Below, piece by piece: positions 24,606-32,615 of a DNA stretch of 64,000 nt. Source of the DNA: Actinomycetota bacterium (GTDB lineage: Bacteria > Actinomycetota > Acidimicrobiia > Acidimicrobiales > Ilumatobacteraceae); assembly GCA_016213625.1 (NCBI GenBank), contig JACQZZ010000109.1, positions 1-64,000 of the forward strand, read 5' to 3'. The translations under genes and the position numbers were made by a program. Within the stretch, counting starts at the first letter, position 1. The number at the start of each line of letters is the position of its first letter. The notes beneath the pieces are model-generated. The model worked only from the letters and a program-made list of their open reading frames with translations. It was not told the origin of the DNA and searched no databases.

Positions 24606-25387
24606 ACCGGTCGGCCGTAGTTGAACGTGGCGATCTCGCGCAGCGACTCGCAGAAGCTCTGCACCGAGCCGTCGAACAGGCGTCGACCCAACTCGGCGGT
24701 GGCCGCGGTGGGGTCGCCGATGTAGCCGTCGGGGAAGAAGTCGTTGGAGAGCCACCCGAACGACACGCGTCCACCGAAGCGCACGTAAGTGTTCTCGGCG
24801 ATGGCCTCGGGCACGCGGCGCTCGCCCTTCGACATGTCGACGAGGTGGGGTGCGAGGTGCAGCATGATCGACGTCTCGTCGGTGCCGCCGTGCACGCCCA
24901 TGCCGAGTTCCTCAGCGGGTGACGTGCCGCCCTGGTCCGGCGGCACGCCCGGGTGCGCCAGAAAGGTCATCAACCCGTGGGCGAGCCGGAGTTCGCGGTT
25001 GGCCACGTTCAACAGCGCGCTGTTGCCGCCGTGGCCGTTCAGGAACACCAGACGTTTGGCCGGCGTGGTGGCGATGCATCGCCCGAGGTCGTCGAGGACG
25101 GCCAACAGCGTGGTGGCCGACAGCCACACCGTGCCGGCGCTCCAGGCGTGTTCGTTGCTCTTCGTGTACTCCAGCGTGGGCAGCAACCACACGTCGAGCT
25201 CCTCGCCCACCGCGGCGACCGCGGCCTCGGCCACGGCCGTGGCGACCACACTGTCGGTGCTGAGAGGAAGGTGCGGTCCGTGCTGCTCGATGGCCCCCAA
25301 CGGCTGCACCAGGATGCTGCGCTCGGTGAGCAGTTCGGCCACCTGCGGGCCGCTGAGGTCGGCGAATCTGCGAACGCTGTGTGTCAC
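24602..25387 (-). CDS. Creatininase-family amidohydrolase
   Basis: A 261-aa metal-dependent amidohydrolase. It has P-L-G-A-I-E-Q-H-G-P-H-L at 29-40 (Glu34, His36), Asp45 (S-T-D), N-G-H-G-G-N at 117-122 and G-G-T-D-E-T near 167-172, together the expected binuclear-metal ligands of creatininase-type enzymes that open cyclic amides or cleave amides. The GTG start at 25387 is supported by TAACGT located exactly 6 nt upstream (leaderless). It heads an operon with an M20 carbamoylase-type hydrolase, a VOC protein and an exchanger, so a two-step ring-opening and decarbamoylation pathway is plausible. Creatinine itself is only one of several possible substrates. Confidence 0.88.
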   Translation of the reverse strand: MTHSVRRFADLSGPQVAELLTERSILVQPLGAIEQHGPHLPLSTDSVVATAVAEAAVAAVGEELDVWLLPTLEYTKSNEHAWSAGTVWLSATTLLAVLDDLGRCIATTPAKRLVFLNGHGGNSALLNVANRELRLAHGLMTFLAHPGVPPDQGGTSPAEELGMGVHGGTDETSIMLHLAPHLVDMSKGERRVPEAIAENTYVRFGGRVSFGWLSNDFFPDGYIGDPTAATAELGRRLFDGSVQSFCESLREIATFNYGRPV

Positions 25388-25393
25388 GTTCGC

Positions 25394-25399
25394 ACGTTA
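25394..25399 (-). promoter_or_regulatory. -10 box of the creatininase operon
   Basis: TAACGT on the minus strand with 6 nt before GTG 25387, implying a leaderless transcript and helping to choose this GTG. On the plus strand CAGAAT lies 6 nt before the divergent ATG 25435. Confidence 0.5.
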
Positions 25400-25434
25400 G
25401 CGGCGCGCACCCTCCGGACCGCCAGAATGGAAGC

Positions 25435-26979
25435 ATGGCAGCCCACGACTACGACGCGATCGTCATCGGTGCGGGGCACAACGGCCTCGTGTGCGCCTCG
25501 TACCTCGCCAAGGGAGGCCTGCGGACGCTGCTCGTCGAGGCCCGGCACGACGTGGGCGGCACGGCGGCGAGCGAGTTGTTCGGCGGCGCGATGGTCAACA
25601 TCTGCAACTGCGACCACATCACCTTCCGCACCACGCCCATCTCCGACGAACTCGGCCTCGCCGAACACGGGCTCCGCTACACCGACCTCGATCCGGCGCA
25701 GGTGAACCTCACCTGGGCGGGAGGGCCCGCGTGGGCCAGTCACCATTCAGTGGAGCAGACCATCGAGTCCATCGGCCGCAACTACCCCGGCGAGGTGCAG
25801 GGCTACCTGCGCTACCTGAAGTCGGCCGTCCCCGCCGTGCAGTTGGTGTTCCAGGCTGCGGTCGACCCGCCGTCGGTGAGCGGCCTCACCCGCAAGGTGC
25901 TCGAGCGCAAGGGTGCCGGCGTGAGCACCATGCTGCGCTGGAGCCGTCGCAGTGCGGCCGACGTGATGCGCGAGTTCTTCTCGGTCGATGCCCTGCAGGC
26001 GCCGGGTCTCCTGGTGGGCCCGATGGTGTGGGGCATCTCGCCCGAACTGCCCGACACCGGCCTCGGCGCGCTCACCTATGCGCTGCGCCACGTGGGCAAG
26101 GTGGGTCGGCCCATCGGCGGGTCCGGCATGGTGCCGCGCACCTTGCTCGCCGCGTTCGAACAGTTCGGCGGCACGCTCCGCACGTCCACCAAGGTGGCCG
26201 CCATCACGTGCGAGGGCCCCTCGGTCCGCGGTGTCGCGTTCACCGACGGCACCGAGGTCACGGCCCCCGTCGTGGTGTCCGCGTGCAACCCGCACGACAC
26301 GTTCCTGGAGTGGCTCACCAATCCCCCGCAGCAGGCGCACGGCCTGGTCGAGCGCTGGCGGAAGATCCCCCACGACGACGGCTACGAATCGAAGATCGAC
26401 GCCATCATGACCGAGGTGCCCCATCTGCGGGCGGCGGAGCAGGCTGGTCTCACCGGCGACATCGGCGCGTCATACGCGATCGCCCCGTCCATCGGCGAGA
26501 TGCACCGCGGGTTCGAGGTGATGGGCGCGGGCAGGGTGCTCCCCCACCCCGGCCTCATCGCCAACGTCCCCACCGTCACCGACGACACGCTCGCCCCCAC
26601 CGGCACGCACGTCCTCAGCCTGGAGGCGCTGTTCACCCCCTACGGGCTGCCCGGCGGCTGGCCCGGCAGCCCCGAGCCGCGACGATGGCTCGAGCTGTTC
26701 GCCGGTCTCGCCCAACCCGGCTTCCTCGAGTCCATCGGCGAGTGGCGGGCGATGACCCCCGACCGGTACGAGCGCGAGTTCCACCTGCCCCACGGCCACG
26801 CCACGTCCTTCGCCGGCGGCCCGCTCGCCGCCCTGCGCAATCCCAATCCGGAGCTCACCCGCTACGAGACCGACGTGAAGGGCCTCTACCTCACCGGCGC
26901 GGCCACCTTCCCCGGCGCGGGTGTGTGGGGCGCCAGCGGCCGCAACGCGGCGAACACGGTGCTCCGCCGGGCTGTGTAG
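25435..26979 (+). CDS. FAD-dependent oxidoreductase, phytoene-desaturase (CrtI)-like
   Basis: A 514-aa flavoprotein. It opens with the dinucleotide-binding motif V-I-G-A-G-H-N-G (residues 10-17), then E-A-R-H-D-V-G-G-T, and ends with G-L-Y-L-T-G-A-A-T-F-P-G-A-G-V-W-G, the C-terminal FAD-contact motif of CrtI-type amine-oxidase-like enzymes. Members desaturate or isomerise isoprenoid chains or have unknown roles; no phytoene synthase or other carotenoid gene is present in the window, so a carotenoid role is unproven. ATG 25435 is chosen because the G-x-G-x-x-G motif follows closely and CAGAAT lies 6 nt upstream. It is divergent from the creatininase operon and ends 1 nt before the convergent SnoaL-like gene. 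Confidence 0.85.
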   Translation: MAAHDYDAIVIGAGHNGLVCASYLAKGGLRTLLVEARHDVGGTAASELFGGAMVNICNCDHITFRTTPISDELGLAEHGLRYTDLDPAQVNLTWAGGPAWASHHSVEQTIESIGRNYPGEVQGYLRYLKSAVPAVQLVFQAAVDPPSVSGLTRKVLERKGAGVSTMLRWSRRSAADVMREFFSVDALQAPGLLVGPMVWGISPELPDTGLGALTYALRHVGKVGRPIGGSGMVPRTLLAAFEQFGGTLRTSTKVAAITCEGPSVRGVAFTDGTEVTAPVVVSACNPHDTFLEWLTNPPQQAHGLVERWRKIPHDDGYESKIDAIMTEVPHLRAAEQAGLTGDIGASYAIAPSIGEMHRGFEVMGAGRVLPHPGLIANVPTVTDDTLAPTGTHVLSLEALFTPYGLPGGWPGSPEPRRWLELFAGLAQPGFLESIGEWRAMTPDRYEREFHLPHGHATSFAGGPLAALRNPNPELTRYETDVKGLYLTGAATFPGAGVWGASGRNAANTVLRRAV

Positions 26980-26980
26980 T

Positions 26981-27343
26981 TCAGCGAGTGAGTTCGGCCC
27001 AATAGTCGAGGTGGTCCACGACCAGACCCTCGTCGTCGAAGCGGAGCAGCGTGACGCCGGACAGCAGCACCGAACGGTCGACTTCGTCGTAGGTGGCCGA
27101 CCACTCCACCGATGCGCGGTCGCCGTCGACGACGGGCTCGGAGAACCGGCACTCCACCTTCGACTCCTCGGCGAAGGTGCGGGTGACGAACCCGCGGGCA
27201 CCGCCCACCTCCGGCTCTCGGTGGGGATGCGAGCGGTACACGGCATCCGGCGCGTACAGCGCCACGATGGCCTCGATGTCACCCTCCTGCCAGGCTCGCT
27301 CCCAGGTGGTGGCCCAGCGCTGAGCGGCGATCCTGGTGCTCAC
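26981..27343 (-). CDS. SnoaL/NTF2-like domain protein
   Basis: A 120-aa alpha+beta-barrel protein. It has a first helix with W-A-T-T-W-E-R-A-W, an A-L-Y-A-P-D-A-V-Y-R-S-H segment and an L-R-F-D-D-E-G-L-V-V-D-H-L-D-Y-W end, the usual SnoaL/NTF2-like pattern. Such folds act as small isomerases, cyclases or ligand-binding proteins; no catalytic pair can be assigned with confidence. The GTG start is 3 nt after the phosphoribosyltransferase stop, making it the last gene of the purine operon, although this may be a positional rather than functional link. Confidence 0.78.
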   Translation of the reverse strand: MSTRIAAQRWATTWERAWQEGDIEAIVALYAPDAVYRSHPHREPEVGGARGFVTRTFAEESKVECRFSEPVVDGDRASVEWSATYDEVDRSVLLSGVTLLRFDDEGLVVDHLDYWAELTR

Positions 27344-27346
27344 GCT

Positions 27347-27841
27347 TCAGGCGTCCTTGACCGACCAGTCGCGCTTGGCCACGGGGTCCTTGTCGCTCCA
27401 CGGGAAGTTGATCCACAGATCGGTCTTCTTCCACACGTAGTCGCACTTCACCACCGAGTGGCTCTTCTCGTACAGCACGGCGGTGCGCACCTCGGCCACC
27501 TTGCCGGCGCAGAAGTCCTGCACGCTGCGCAGCGTGTGGCCCGTGTCGGCCACGTCGTCGGCGATGAGGATGCGGGCATGACTGACGTCGACGAAGTCGG
27601 GCGCCGGCGGCAGGATGCGGGGCACCTCGAGACGCTCGTCGACGCCGGTGTAGAACTCGACGTTCATCGTGTAGACGTTCTTCACCGAGAGGGCGTAGCC
27701 CAACGCACCACCGATGAGCAGGCCGCCACGAGCGATGGACAGGATCATGTCGGGCTCGTAGTCGTCGGCCACCATCTGGGCCAAGACCCGCGACGCCTCA
27801 CCGAAGATCTCCCAGGACATGATTTCGCGCTCGTTCGACAT
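27347..27841 (-). CDS. Purine phosphoribosyltransferase-like protein (possible xanthine PRTase)
   Basis: A 164-aa type I phosphoribosyltransferase. The PRPP-binding loop I-L-I-A-D-D-V-A-D-T-G-H-T-L is at residues 91-104 and the early S-I-A-R-G-G loop at 35-40; C-terminal W-I-N-F-P-W is typical of the Gpt/Hpt-like branch. It should convert a purine base plus PRPP to the nucleotide. It begins 11 nt after the molybdenum subunit of a xanthine-dehydrogenase-type enzyme, so the base is probably xanthine, hypoxanthine or guanine (inference from context). A longer frame to 28291 runs over the dehydrogenase and was rejected; ATG 27841 fits the family's N-terminus. Confidence 0.85.
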   Translation of the reverse strand: MSNEREIMSWEIFGEASRVLAQMVADDYEPDMILSIARGGLLIGGALGYALSVKNVYTMNVEFYTGVDERLEVPRILPPAPDFVDVSHARILIADDVADTGHTLRSVQDFCAGKVAEVRTAVLYEKSHSVVKCDYVWKKTDLWINFPWSDKDPVAKRDWSVKDA

Positions 27842-27852
27842 ATGACCCGAGG

Positions 27853-30132
27853 CTAACCGAAGACGATGTCGGTGGGCCGAACCGGTACCCGGTGGAGATC
27901 CTTGCCGATGGCGTCGCGGATGGCGGCCACCACCGCCGGCGTGGACGACACCGTGGGCGGCTCTCCCACACCTTTGGCGCCCAGCGGTGCCTGTGGCTCG
28001 GGTTCCTCCACCAGGCCGATCACGACGTCGGGCATGTCGAGGAACGTGGGCAACAGGTAGTCGGTGAAACTGGCGTTGCGCACGTGACCGTCCACCAGGA
28101 TGATCTCTTCCATGACGGCCAGACCCACGCCCTGGGCGATGCCGCCCTCGATCTGGCCGGTGACGCTCAGTGGGTTCAGCGCCCTGCCCACGTCCTGCAC
28201 GGTGGCCACCTGCACCACCTTCACCAGGCCCAGCTCGGGGTCGACATCGACGACGGCACGGTGGGCGGCAAACGCGAACGCGGTGTGGCAATTGCCCTGG
28301 CCGAACTCGTCGAGGTCTTCAGTGGGTCGATGGTGGTGCTCGAACGTCTCGTCGAACTCCAGCCCGGCGGTGGCCTCGGCGACCGACACCCGCAGCGTGC
28401 CCACCGTGTCGATGACATCACTGCCGTCGATGGCCAACTGGAACGGTTCGAGGTCGTGGACCGCAGCGAGGTGCTCGAACAGCCGCTCACGCACGAGTCG
28501 GCACGCGCCGTCGACGGCGCCACCGCTCATCCACGTCTGGCGCGACGCCGAGGTGGAGCCGGCGGAGCCGATGTGGGTGTCGATGCGGTCGAGCACCACG
28601 TCGCCGACGCCCAACACGGACCGAGCGATCTGCCCGGCCAGGGTGACGAAGCCCTGCCCCACCTCGGCCGTCGCGAACTTCACCGTGGCCACACCATCGG
28701 CGAGGCGGACCCGGGCGGTGGAGTAGTCGTCGAAGGCCTCGCTGTACATCAGGTTCTTGATGCTGATGGCCCAACCGATGCCCCGACGGATGGTCGCCGG
28801 GTCGGCGGTGAGACCTGCACCACCGGGCAACCGCATCGGGTCGTGGTCGTGCCCTCCCACCGGCTCGGTGGGCAGCGGCAGTTCGGCCAGCTCGCGGATG
28901 AGCCGCTCGACCGGCGCCACGCTCTCGACCACCTGACCGGTGATGAGGTGATCGCCGGTGCGCATCGCGTTGCGCAGGCGGATCTCCACGGGGTCCACGC
29001 CGATGGCCGCTGCCAACTTGTCCATCTGGCCCTCGTGGGCGAAGCAGGCCTGCACCACGCCGAAGCCGCGCATCGCGCCGCACGGCAGGTTGTTGGTGCG
29101 CACTGCCCACCCGTCGACGGTGGCGTTGTCGCAGTGGTACGGACCCTGCGCGTGGGTGATGCCGTTGATGAGCACTGCCGACGACGTGGACGCGTAGGCG
29201 CCGCCGTCGAACACGAACCGCGCTTCCACACGCAGCAGGCGCCCGGACTCGTCGGCATGGTGGCGCATCCACACACGGCACGGGTGCCGATGCACGTGAC
29301 CGAGGAAGCTCTCGTGGCGGCTGTAGGCCATGCGCACCGGTCGGCCGGTGCGCAGCGCGAGCAGGCATGAGTGCACCTGCAGGCTGATGTCCTCACGGGC
29401 ACCGAACGCGCCGCCGACGCCACCGAGCACCAGACGCACCTGCTCCTCCGGGAGATCCAGACAGGCGGCCAACTGCTTACGGTCCTCGTGCAGCCACTGG
29501 GTGGCGATGTGCAGTTCCACACCCGCGCCGCCCGGGTCGGGCACCGCGAGCGCGGCTTCCAGACCGAGGAACGCCTGATCCTGCATGCCCAGCTCGTAGG
29601 TGCCTTCGACGACCACCGGGCCCTCGATGGTCTGATCGCCGCGCACGATGCGTTGGTGGCGGATGACGTTGCCATCGGGATGAATGGGAGGGAACGACCC
29701 ATCGACCGCCTGCTCGGGGTCGGTGAGCGATGTCAGCACCTCGTATTCCACGACGATGGCCTCGAGCGCACGGCGACAGGTGTCGGGGTGGTCGGCGGCG
29801 ACGGCGGCCACTGGCTCGCCGACGAAGCGCACGACCTCGTGGGCGAACACCGGCTGGTCGTGACTGATGAGTCCGTAGGTGAGCCGACCCGGCACGTCCT
29901 CGGCGGTGATGACCGCCTGCACGCCGTCGATCTTCCATGCTCCCGACAGGTCGATGCGCACGATGCGCGCGTGCGGGTGAGGCGAGCGCAGCGTGGCGCC
30001 CCACAGGAACCCGTCGGCCGAGAGATCGCCCGAGAACTCGAACGTGCCCTGCGTCTTCGCGACGCCATCGGGCCGCACTGCGCTCTGCCCGAGGCGCCCG
30101 GCGAGACCCACCGGCGCGTCGACCGCGCTCAC
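27853..30132 (-). CDS. Xanthine-dehydrogenase-type molybdenum-binding subunit
   Basis: A 759-aa aldehyde oxidase/xanthine dehydrogenase large subunit. The N-terminal a/b hammerhead domain (about 20-135) is followed by molybdopterin-cytosine-dinucleotide-binding motifs: G-G-V-G-G-A-F-G-A-R-E near 248, a G-A-M-R-G-F-G loop near 350, and the catalytic Glu in G-A-K-G-V-G-E-P-P near 718-726. It should hydroxylate a heterocycle such as xanthine or hypoxanthine with water as oxygen source. GTG start overlaps the [2Fe-2S] subunit stop by 4 nt. Gene order FAD, Fe-S, Mo is standard. No XdhC-type maturation factor is present in the window. Substrate is inferred from the adjacent purine phosphoribosyltransferase. 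Confidence 0.9.
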   Translation of the reverse strand: MSAVDAPVGLAGRLGQSAVRPDGVAKTQGTFEFSGDLSADGFLWGATLRSPHPHARIVRIDLSGAWKIDGVQAVITAEDVPGRLTYGLISHDQPVFAHEVVRFVGEPVAAVAADHPDTCRRALEAIVVEYEVLTSLTDPEQAVDGSFPPIHPDGNVIRHQRIVRGDQTIEGPVVVEGTYELGMQDQAFLGLEAALAVPDPGGAGVELHIATQWLHEDRKQLAACLDLPEEQVRLVLGGVGGAFGAREDISLQVHSCLLALRTGRPVRMAYSRHESFLGHVHRHPCRVWMRHHADESGRLLRVEARFVFDGGAYASTSSAVLINGITHAQGPYHCDNATVDGWAVRTNNLPCGAMRGFGVVQACFAHEGQMDKLAAAIGVDPVEIRLRNAMRTGDHLITGQVVESVAPVERLIRELAELPLPTEPVGGHDHDPMRLPGGAGLTADPATIRRGIGWAISIKNLMYSEAFDDYSTARVRLADGVATVKFATAEVGQGFVTLAGQIARSVLGVGDVVLDRIDTHIGSAGSTSASRQTWMSGGAVDGACRLVRERLFEHLAAVHDLEPFQLAIDGSDVIDTVGTLRVSVAEATAGLEFDETFEHHHRPTEDLDEFGQGNCHTAFAFAAHRAVVDVDPELGLVKVVQVATVQDVGRALNPLSVTGQIEGGIAQGVGLAVMEEIILVDGHVRNASFTDYLLPTFLDMPDVVIGLVEEPEPQAPLGAKGVGEPPTVSSTPAVVAAIRDAIGKDLHRVPVRPTDIVFG

Positions 30133-30602
30133 GCGTCACCTCGACGGACGACCGCGACGCGCTGCACGGCATCGATGATGCGTCCGTAGCCCGTGCACCG
30201 GCAGATGTTGCCCGACAGCTCTTCTCGGATCTCGAGTTCCGTGGGCGAAGGAGATCGTTCGAGCAGCGCGTGGGCGGCCATGATGAGGCCGGGCGTGCAG
30301 AACCCGCACTGCACCGCTCCCGCATCGACGAAGGCCTGCTGCACATCGCTGGGCGAACCCTCGGGCGCGACGCCCTCGATGGTGGTGATCTCCTGGCCCA
30401 CCGCACCGGCTGCCAGCACGAGGCAGCCGCACACGAGGTTGCCGTCGACGAGCACGCTGCACGAGCCGCACTCCCCCTGCTCGCAGGCGCCCTTGCTGCC
30501 CATCAGCCCCAGGCGCTCGCGCAACACGAACAACAGGCTCTCGCCCACTGCGGCGTCGCGCACCTCTCGGGCGTCCCCGTTCACGTGCAGCGTGTAGATC
30601 AC
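30129..30602 (-). CDS. [2Fe-2S] subunit of the xanthine-dehydrogenase-type enzyme
   Basis: A 157-aa electron-transfer subunit. The plant-ferredoxin-type cluster ligands are C40, C45, C48 with C58 or C60 (G-A-C-E-Q-G-E-C-G-S-C), and the second cluster uses C99, C102 (Q-C-G-F-C-T-P-G), C134 and C136 (N-I-C-R-C-T-G-Y). All eight required cysteines are present. It passes electrons from the molybdenum centre to FAD. It overlaps both flanking subunit genes by 4 nt, so the three subunits are translationally coupled and likely made in equal amounts. Confidence 0.93.
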   Translation of the reverse strand: MIYTLHVNGDAREVRDAAVGESLLFVLRERLGLMGSKGACEQGECGSCSVLVDGNLVCGCLVLAAGAVGQEITTIEGVAPEGSPSDVQQAFVDAGAVQCGFCTPGLIMAAHALLERSPSPTELEIREELSGNICRCTGYGRIIDAVQRVAVVRRGDA

Positions 30603-31438
30603 TGGAACGCCCTCCGGAGCAGTCGCGCGGCCAACACCCCGACGGCATGTCGGCGGTAGGCAGCCGTGGAACGGTGGTCATCGATGGGCCGTGCGGCCGC
30701 ACGCACCAACTCGGCGGCCTCGTGCACCACGTCGTCGGACACTCGGCACGCCTCGAAGTCGGCGTGGGCGGACACCAACGCCTCGGCGTCGTGGCAGCGG
30801 ATGATGGTGGGGCCCACCGAACCGAGCGCGATGGCCACCGCACCGGGCCGCACCACCAACGCAACGCTGGCCGTGGCGATGACCATGGCGTTGCGCACAC
30901 CCACCTTCGTGTAGCCCTGATAGCCCGACAGCACGGGAACCGTGACGGCCGTGATGAGCTCGCCGGGCTGACGCACAGTGCGCTTCGGACCCACCATGAA
31001 GTCCCCGAACGGCACGAGCCGCACGCCACGCTCGTGGGTGAGTTCGACCACCGCATCGAGCGCTGCGAGCACCGGCAGGCCATCGCCCGCCGGGGACGCC
31101 GTACCGACGTTGCCGCCGATGGTGGCGGCGTGACGGATCTGCGGAGAACCCACGGTGCGGGCGGCTTGCGAGAGCGCCGGCACCCAACGGGCGATGGGGT
31201 CGCGTTCGATCTCGTCGTACGTGACCCCCGCGCCGATGCGCAACGTGCCGGCGACCGGGTCGTGGTGCCAGGTGCTGAGCTCCGGCACGCGATGCACGGC
31301 GACGATGCTCGACGGTCGTCGACGGCCCTCGTTGAATTCGACCATCAGATCCGTGCCGCCCGCGAGCACGATCGCGTCGGGGTCGTCGGCCACGGCGCGC
31401 AGCGCGTCGGCGAGGGAGGTGGGAACGACGACGGACAT
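30599..31438 (-). CDS. FAD-binding subunit of the xanthine-dehydrogenase-type enzyme
   Basis: A 279-aa subunit of the CO dehydrogenase/xanthine dehydrogenase flavoprotein family. FAD-pyrophosphate motifs A-G-G-T-D-L-M (26-32) and T-I-G-G-N-V-G-T-A-S-P-A-G-D (106-119) are intact; a C-terminal helical domain ends at R-L-L-R-R-A. It accepts electrons from the Fe-S subunit and passes them to NAD or another acceptor. It is the first gene of the operon. TAAAGT (31453-31448) lies 9 nt before the ATG and is a possible -10 box; a 5-bp inverted repeat GATCA-CC-TGATC (31469-31480) sits just upstream and could be an operator. Confidence 0.92.
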   Translation of the reverse strand: MSVVVPTSLADALRAVADDPDAIVLAGGTDLMVEFNEGRRRPSSIVAVHRVPELSTWHHDPVAGTLRIGAGVTYDEIERDPIARWVPALSQAARTVGSPQIRHAATIGGNVGTASPAGDGLPVLAALDAVVELTHERGVRLVPFGDFMVGPKRTVRQPGELITAVTVPVLSGYQGYTKVGVRNAMVIATASVALVVRPGAVAIALGSVGPTIIRCHDAEALVSAHADFEACRVSDDVVHEAAELVRAAARPIDDHRSTAAYRRHAVGVLAARLLRRAFQ

Positions 31439-31447
31439 GACGACCTG

Positions 31448-31480
31448 ACTTTACATTTCGTACATGCCGATCACCTGATC
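31448..31480 (-). promoter_or_regulatory. Possible promoter and operator of the xanthine-dehydrogenase operon
   Basis: TAAAGT (31453-31448, minus strand) lies 9 nt before ATG 31438. Upstream, GATCA-CC-TGATC (31469-31480) is a perfect 5-bp inverted repeat, and TACAT-TTCG-TACAT (about 31452-31465) is a direct repeat. This 40-bp gap is the only space for regulation of the operon. Confidence 0.35.
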
Positions 31481-32291
31481 ACTCCACCACGCAACCCACC
31501 ACCGAAGGGTCGGGATCCGGCAGCTTCGGCTGCATCGCCTCGAGGTGGTGCAGGAGAATGGTCGCCACGGCGAGGTTGCGCACCCAGTTGCGGTCGGCCG
31601 GCACCACGTACCACGGCGCCGCCGCGGTGGACGTGCGCTTGATGGCGTCGTGGTATGCCGCCTGGAACTTGGGCCACAACGCCCGATCGTCGAGGTCGCC
31701 GGCGCGGAACTTCCACCGCTTCTCGGGATCGTCGACGCGCTCCTGGAGCCGCTCGCGCTGCTTCTCGTTCGACACGTTCAGGAACACCTTCACCACGGTC
31801 GTGCCCTCATCGGTGAGCAACCGCTCGAATGCGTTGATGTGGTCGTAGCGCTTGGACCACACCGACTTCGGCACGAACTCCTTCACCCGCACGACCAACA
31901 CGTCCTCGTAGTGGCTGCGGTTGAAGATGCCGATCTCACCCTTGCCCGGCGCGGCCGCGTGCACGCGCCAGAGGTAGTCGTGTTGCGTCTCGGGGCCGCC
32001 CGGCACACCGAAGCCGGTGACGCGCACCCCCGCCGGATTCAGCCCCGACAGCATGTTGCGGATGGTGCCGTCCTTGCCGGCGGCGTCCATGGCCTGCAGC
32101 ACGAGCAACACGCTTCGGCGCTCCTCGGCAAAGAGCCGCTGCTGCAACACGTCGAGCCGGGCCTTCACCTTCTCCAGCTCCGCCTTCGCCCCTTCCTTCT
32201 CCCACCCGAGCGTGTCGGCGGGGTCGTACTTCTTCAGCGAGAACGGCGCCCCTTGGCGCACCAGCAACGAACGAGTGGGATCCTTCGACAT
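31479..32291 (-). CDS. Polyphosphate kinase 2 family protein
   Basis: A 270-aa PPK2-family phosphotransferase. Walker A is Q-A-M-D-A-A-G-K-D-G-T at 66-76; the lid and Walker B region includes F-N-R-S-H-Y-E-D-V-L-V-V-R-V at 123-136, followed by Arg/Lys-rich polyphosphate contacts. These enzymes transfer phosphate between polyphosphate and nucleoside mono- or diphosphates. Length fits the single-domain class; the nucleotide and direction cannot be fixed by eye. The start is supported by TAGCTT (32303-32298) exactly 6 nt before the ATG, a leaderless arrangement whose -10 box overlaps the end of the upstream DUF5522 gene. Confidence 0.92.
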   Translation of the reverse strand: MSKDPTRSLLVRQGAPFSLKKYDPADTLGWEKEGAKAELEKVKARLDVLQQRLFAEERRSVLLVLQAMDAAGKDGTIRNMLSGLNPAGVRVTGFGVPGGPETQHDYLWRVHAAAPGKGEIGIFNRSHYEDVLVVRVKEFVPKSVWSKRYDHINAFERLLTDEGTTVVKVFLNVSNEKQRERLQERVDDPEKRWKFRAGDLDDRALWPKFQAAYHDAIKRTSTAAAPWYVVPADRNWVRNLAVATILLHHLEAMQPKLPDPDPSVVGCVVE

Positions 32292-32297
32292 GCGCGG

Positions 32298-32303
32298 AAG
32301 CTA
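32298..32303 (-). promoter_or_regulatory. -10 box of the PPK2 gene
   Basis: TAGCTT on the minus strand, 6 nt before ATG 32291; the last three bases overlap the stop codon of the DUF5522 gene. Confidence 0.5.
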
Positions 32304-32534
32304 CCGCAGCGGCGCATACGGACAATGACGACATCCGCTGTCGCAGCAGTACGCCCGATCGGCGAGGAACTTCGCCGTGAAGACCGTCAGGCCAGTGACC
32401 GGATCGGCGTACGACGCACGACCGGCGGCCACCGCGTCGGCGTGTCGCGCCATGCCCTCGACGAAACCCCGATGCTTGCTGGAGTACCGCCGCGGGAGCG
32501 GCAGTTCCACATGGTCGGGCCGGAGTGCACGCAC
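32301..32534 (-). CDS. DUF5522 family protein
   Basis: A 77-aa protein ending in the cysteine cluster C-C-D-S-G-C-R-H-C-P-Y (residues 63-73), the hallmark of DUF5522, preceded by the T-G-L-T-V-F-T-A-K-F-L strand. The four Cys and one His look like a metal (Zn or Fe-S) site. Function is unknown. The GTG start is supported by TACCCT (32547-32542) 7 nt upstream. It precedes the PPK2 gene on the same strand by 9 nt, but that gene seems to have its own promoter. Confidence 0.75.
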   Translation of the reverse strand: MRALRPDHVELPLPRRYSSKHRGFVEGMARHADAVAAGRASYADPVTGLTVFTAKFLADRAYCCDSGCRHCPYAPLR

Positions 32535-32541
32535 GCTGGCG

Positions 32542-32547
32542 AGGGTA
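32542..32547 (-). promoter_or_regulatory. -10 box of the DUF5522 gene
   Basis: TACCCT on the minus strand lies 7 nt before GTG 32534, consistent with a leaderless transcript. Confidence 0.4.
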
Positions 32548-32599
32548 GCTCCGTGTTGCCCGCGGTCGCATCGATGTGGCTAAGGTGCGGGCGCCGACG

Positions 32600-32615
32600 T
32601 GTGATGGGGGTCACA
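32600..32615 (+). promoter_or_regulatory. CRP/GlxR-type operator upstream of the peptide transporter
   Basis: TGTGATGGGGGTCACA is a perfect TGTGA-N6-TCACA palindrome, the consensus of CRP-family regulators including actinobacterial GlxR/Crp. It is nested inside a larger inverted repeat: GCGCCGAC (32591-32598) and GTCGGCGC (32626-32633). The site centre is 57 nt before GTG 32665. TTGCAG (32618-32623) and TCACGA (32641-32646), spaced 17 bp, could be the promoter, which would put the site about 45 bp upstream of transcription start, near a class II activating position. Confidence 0.65.

Noticed and set aside
26979-26981. Possible terminators between other convergent pairs (26979/26981, 54239/54244, 60634/60638)
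   Set aside because: The gaps are 1-4 bp and no strong hairpin was seen at these junctions.
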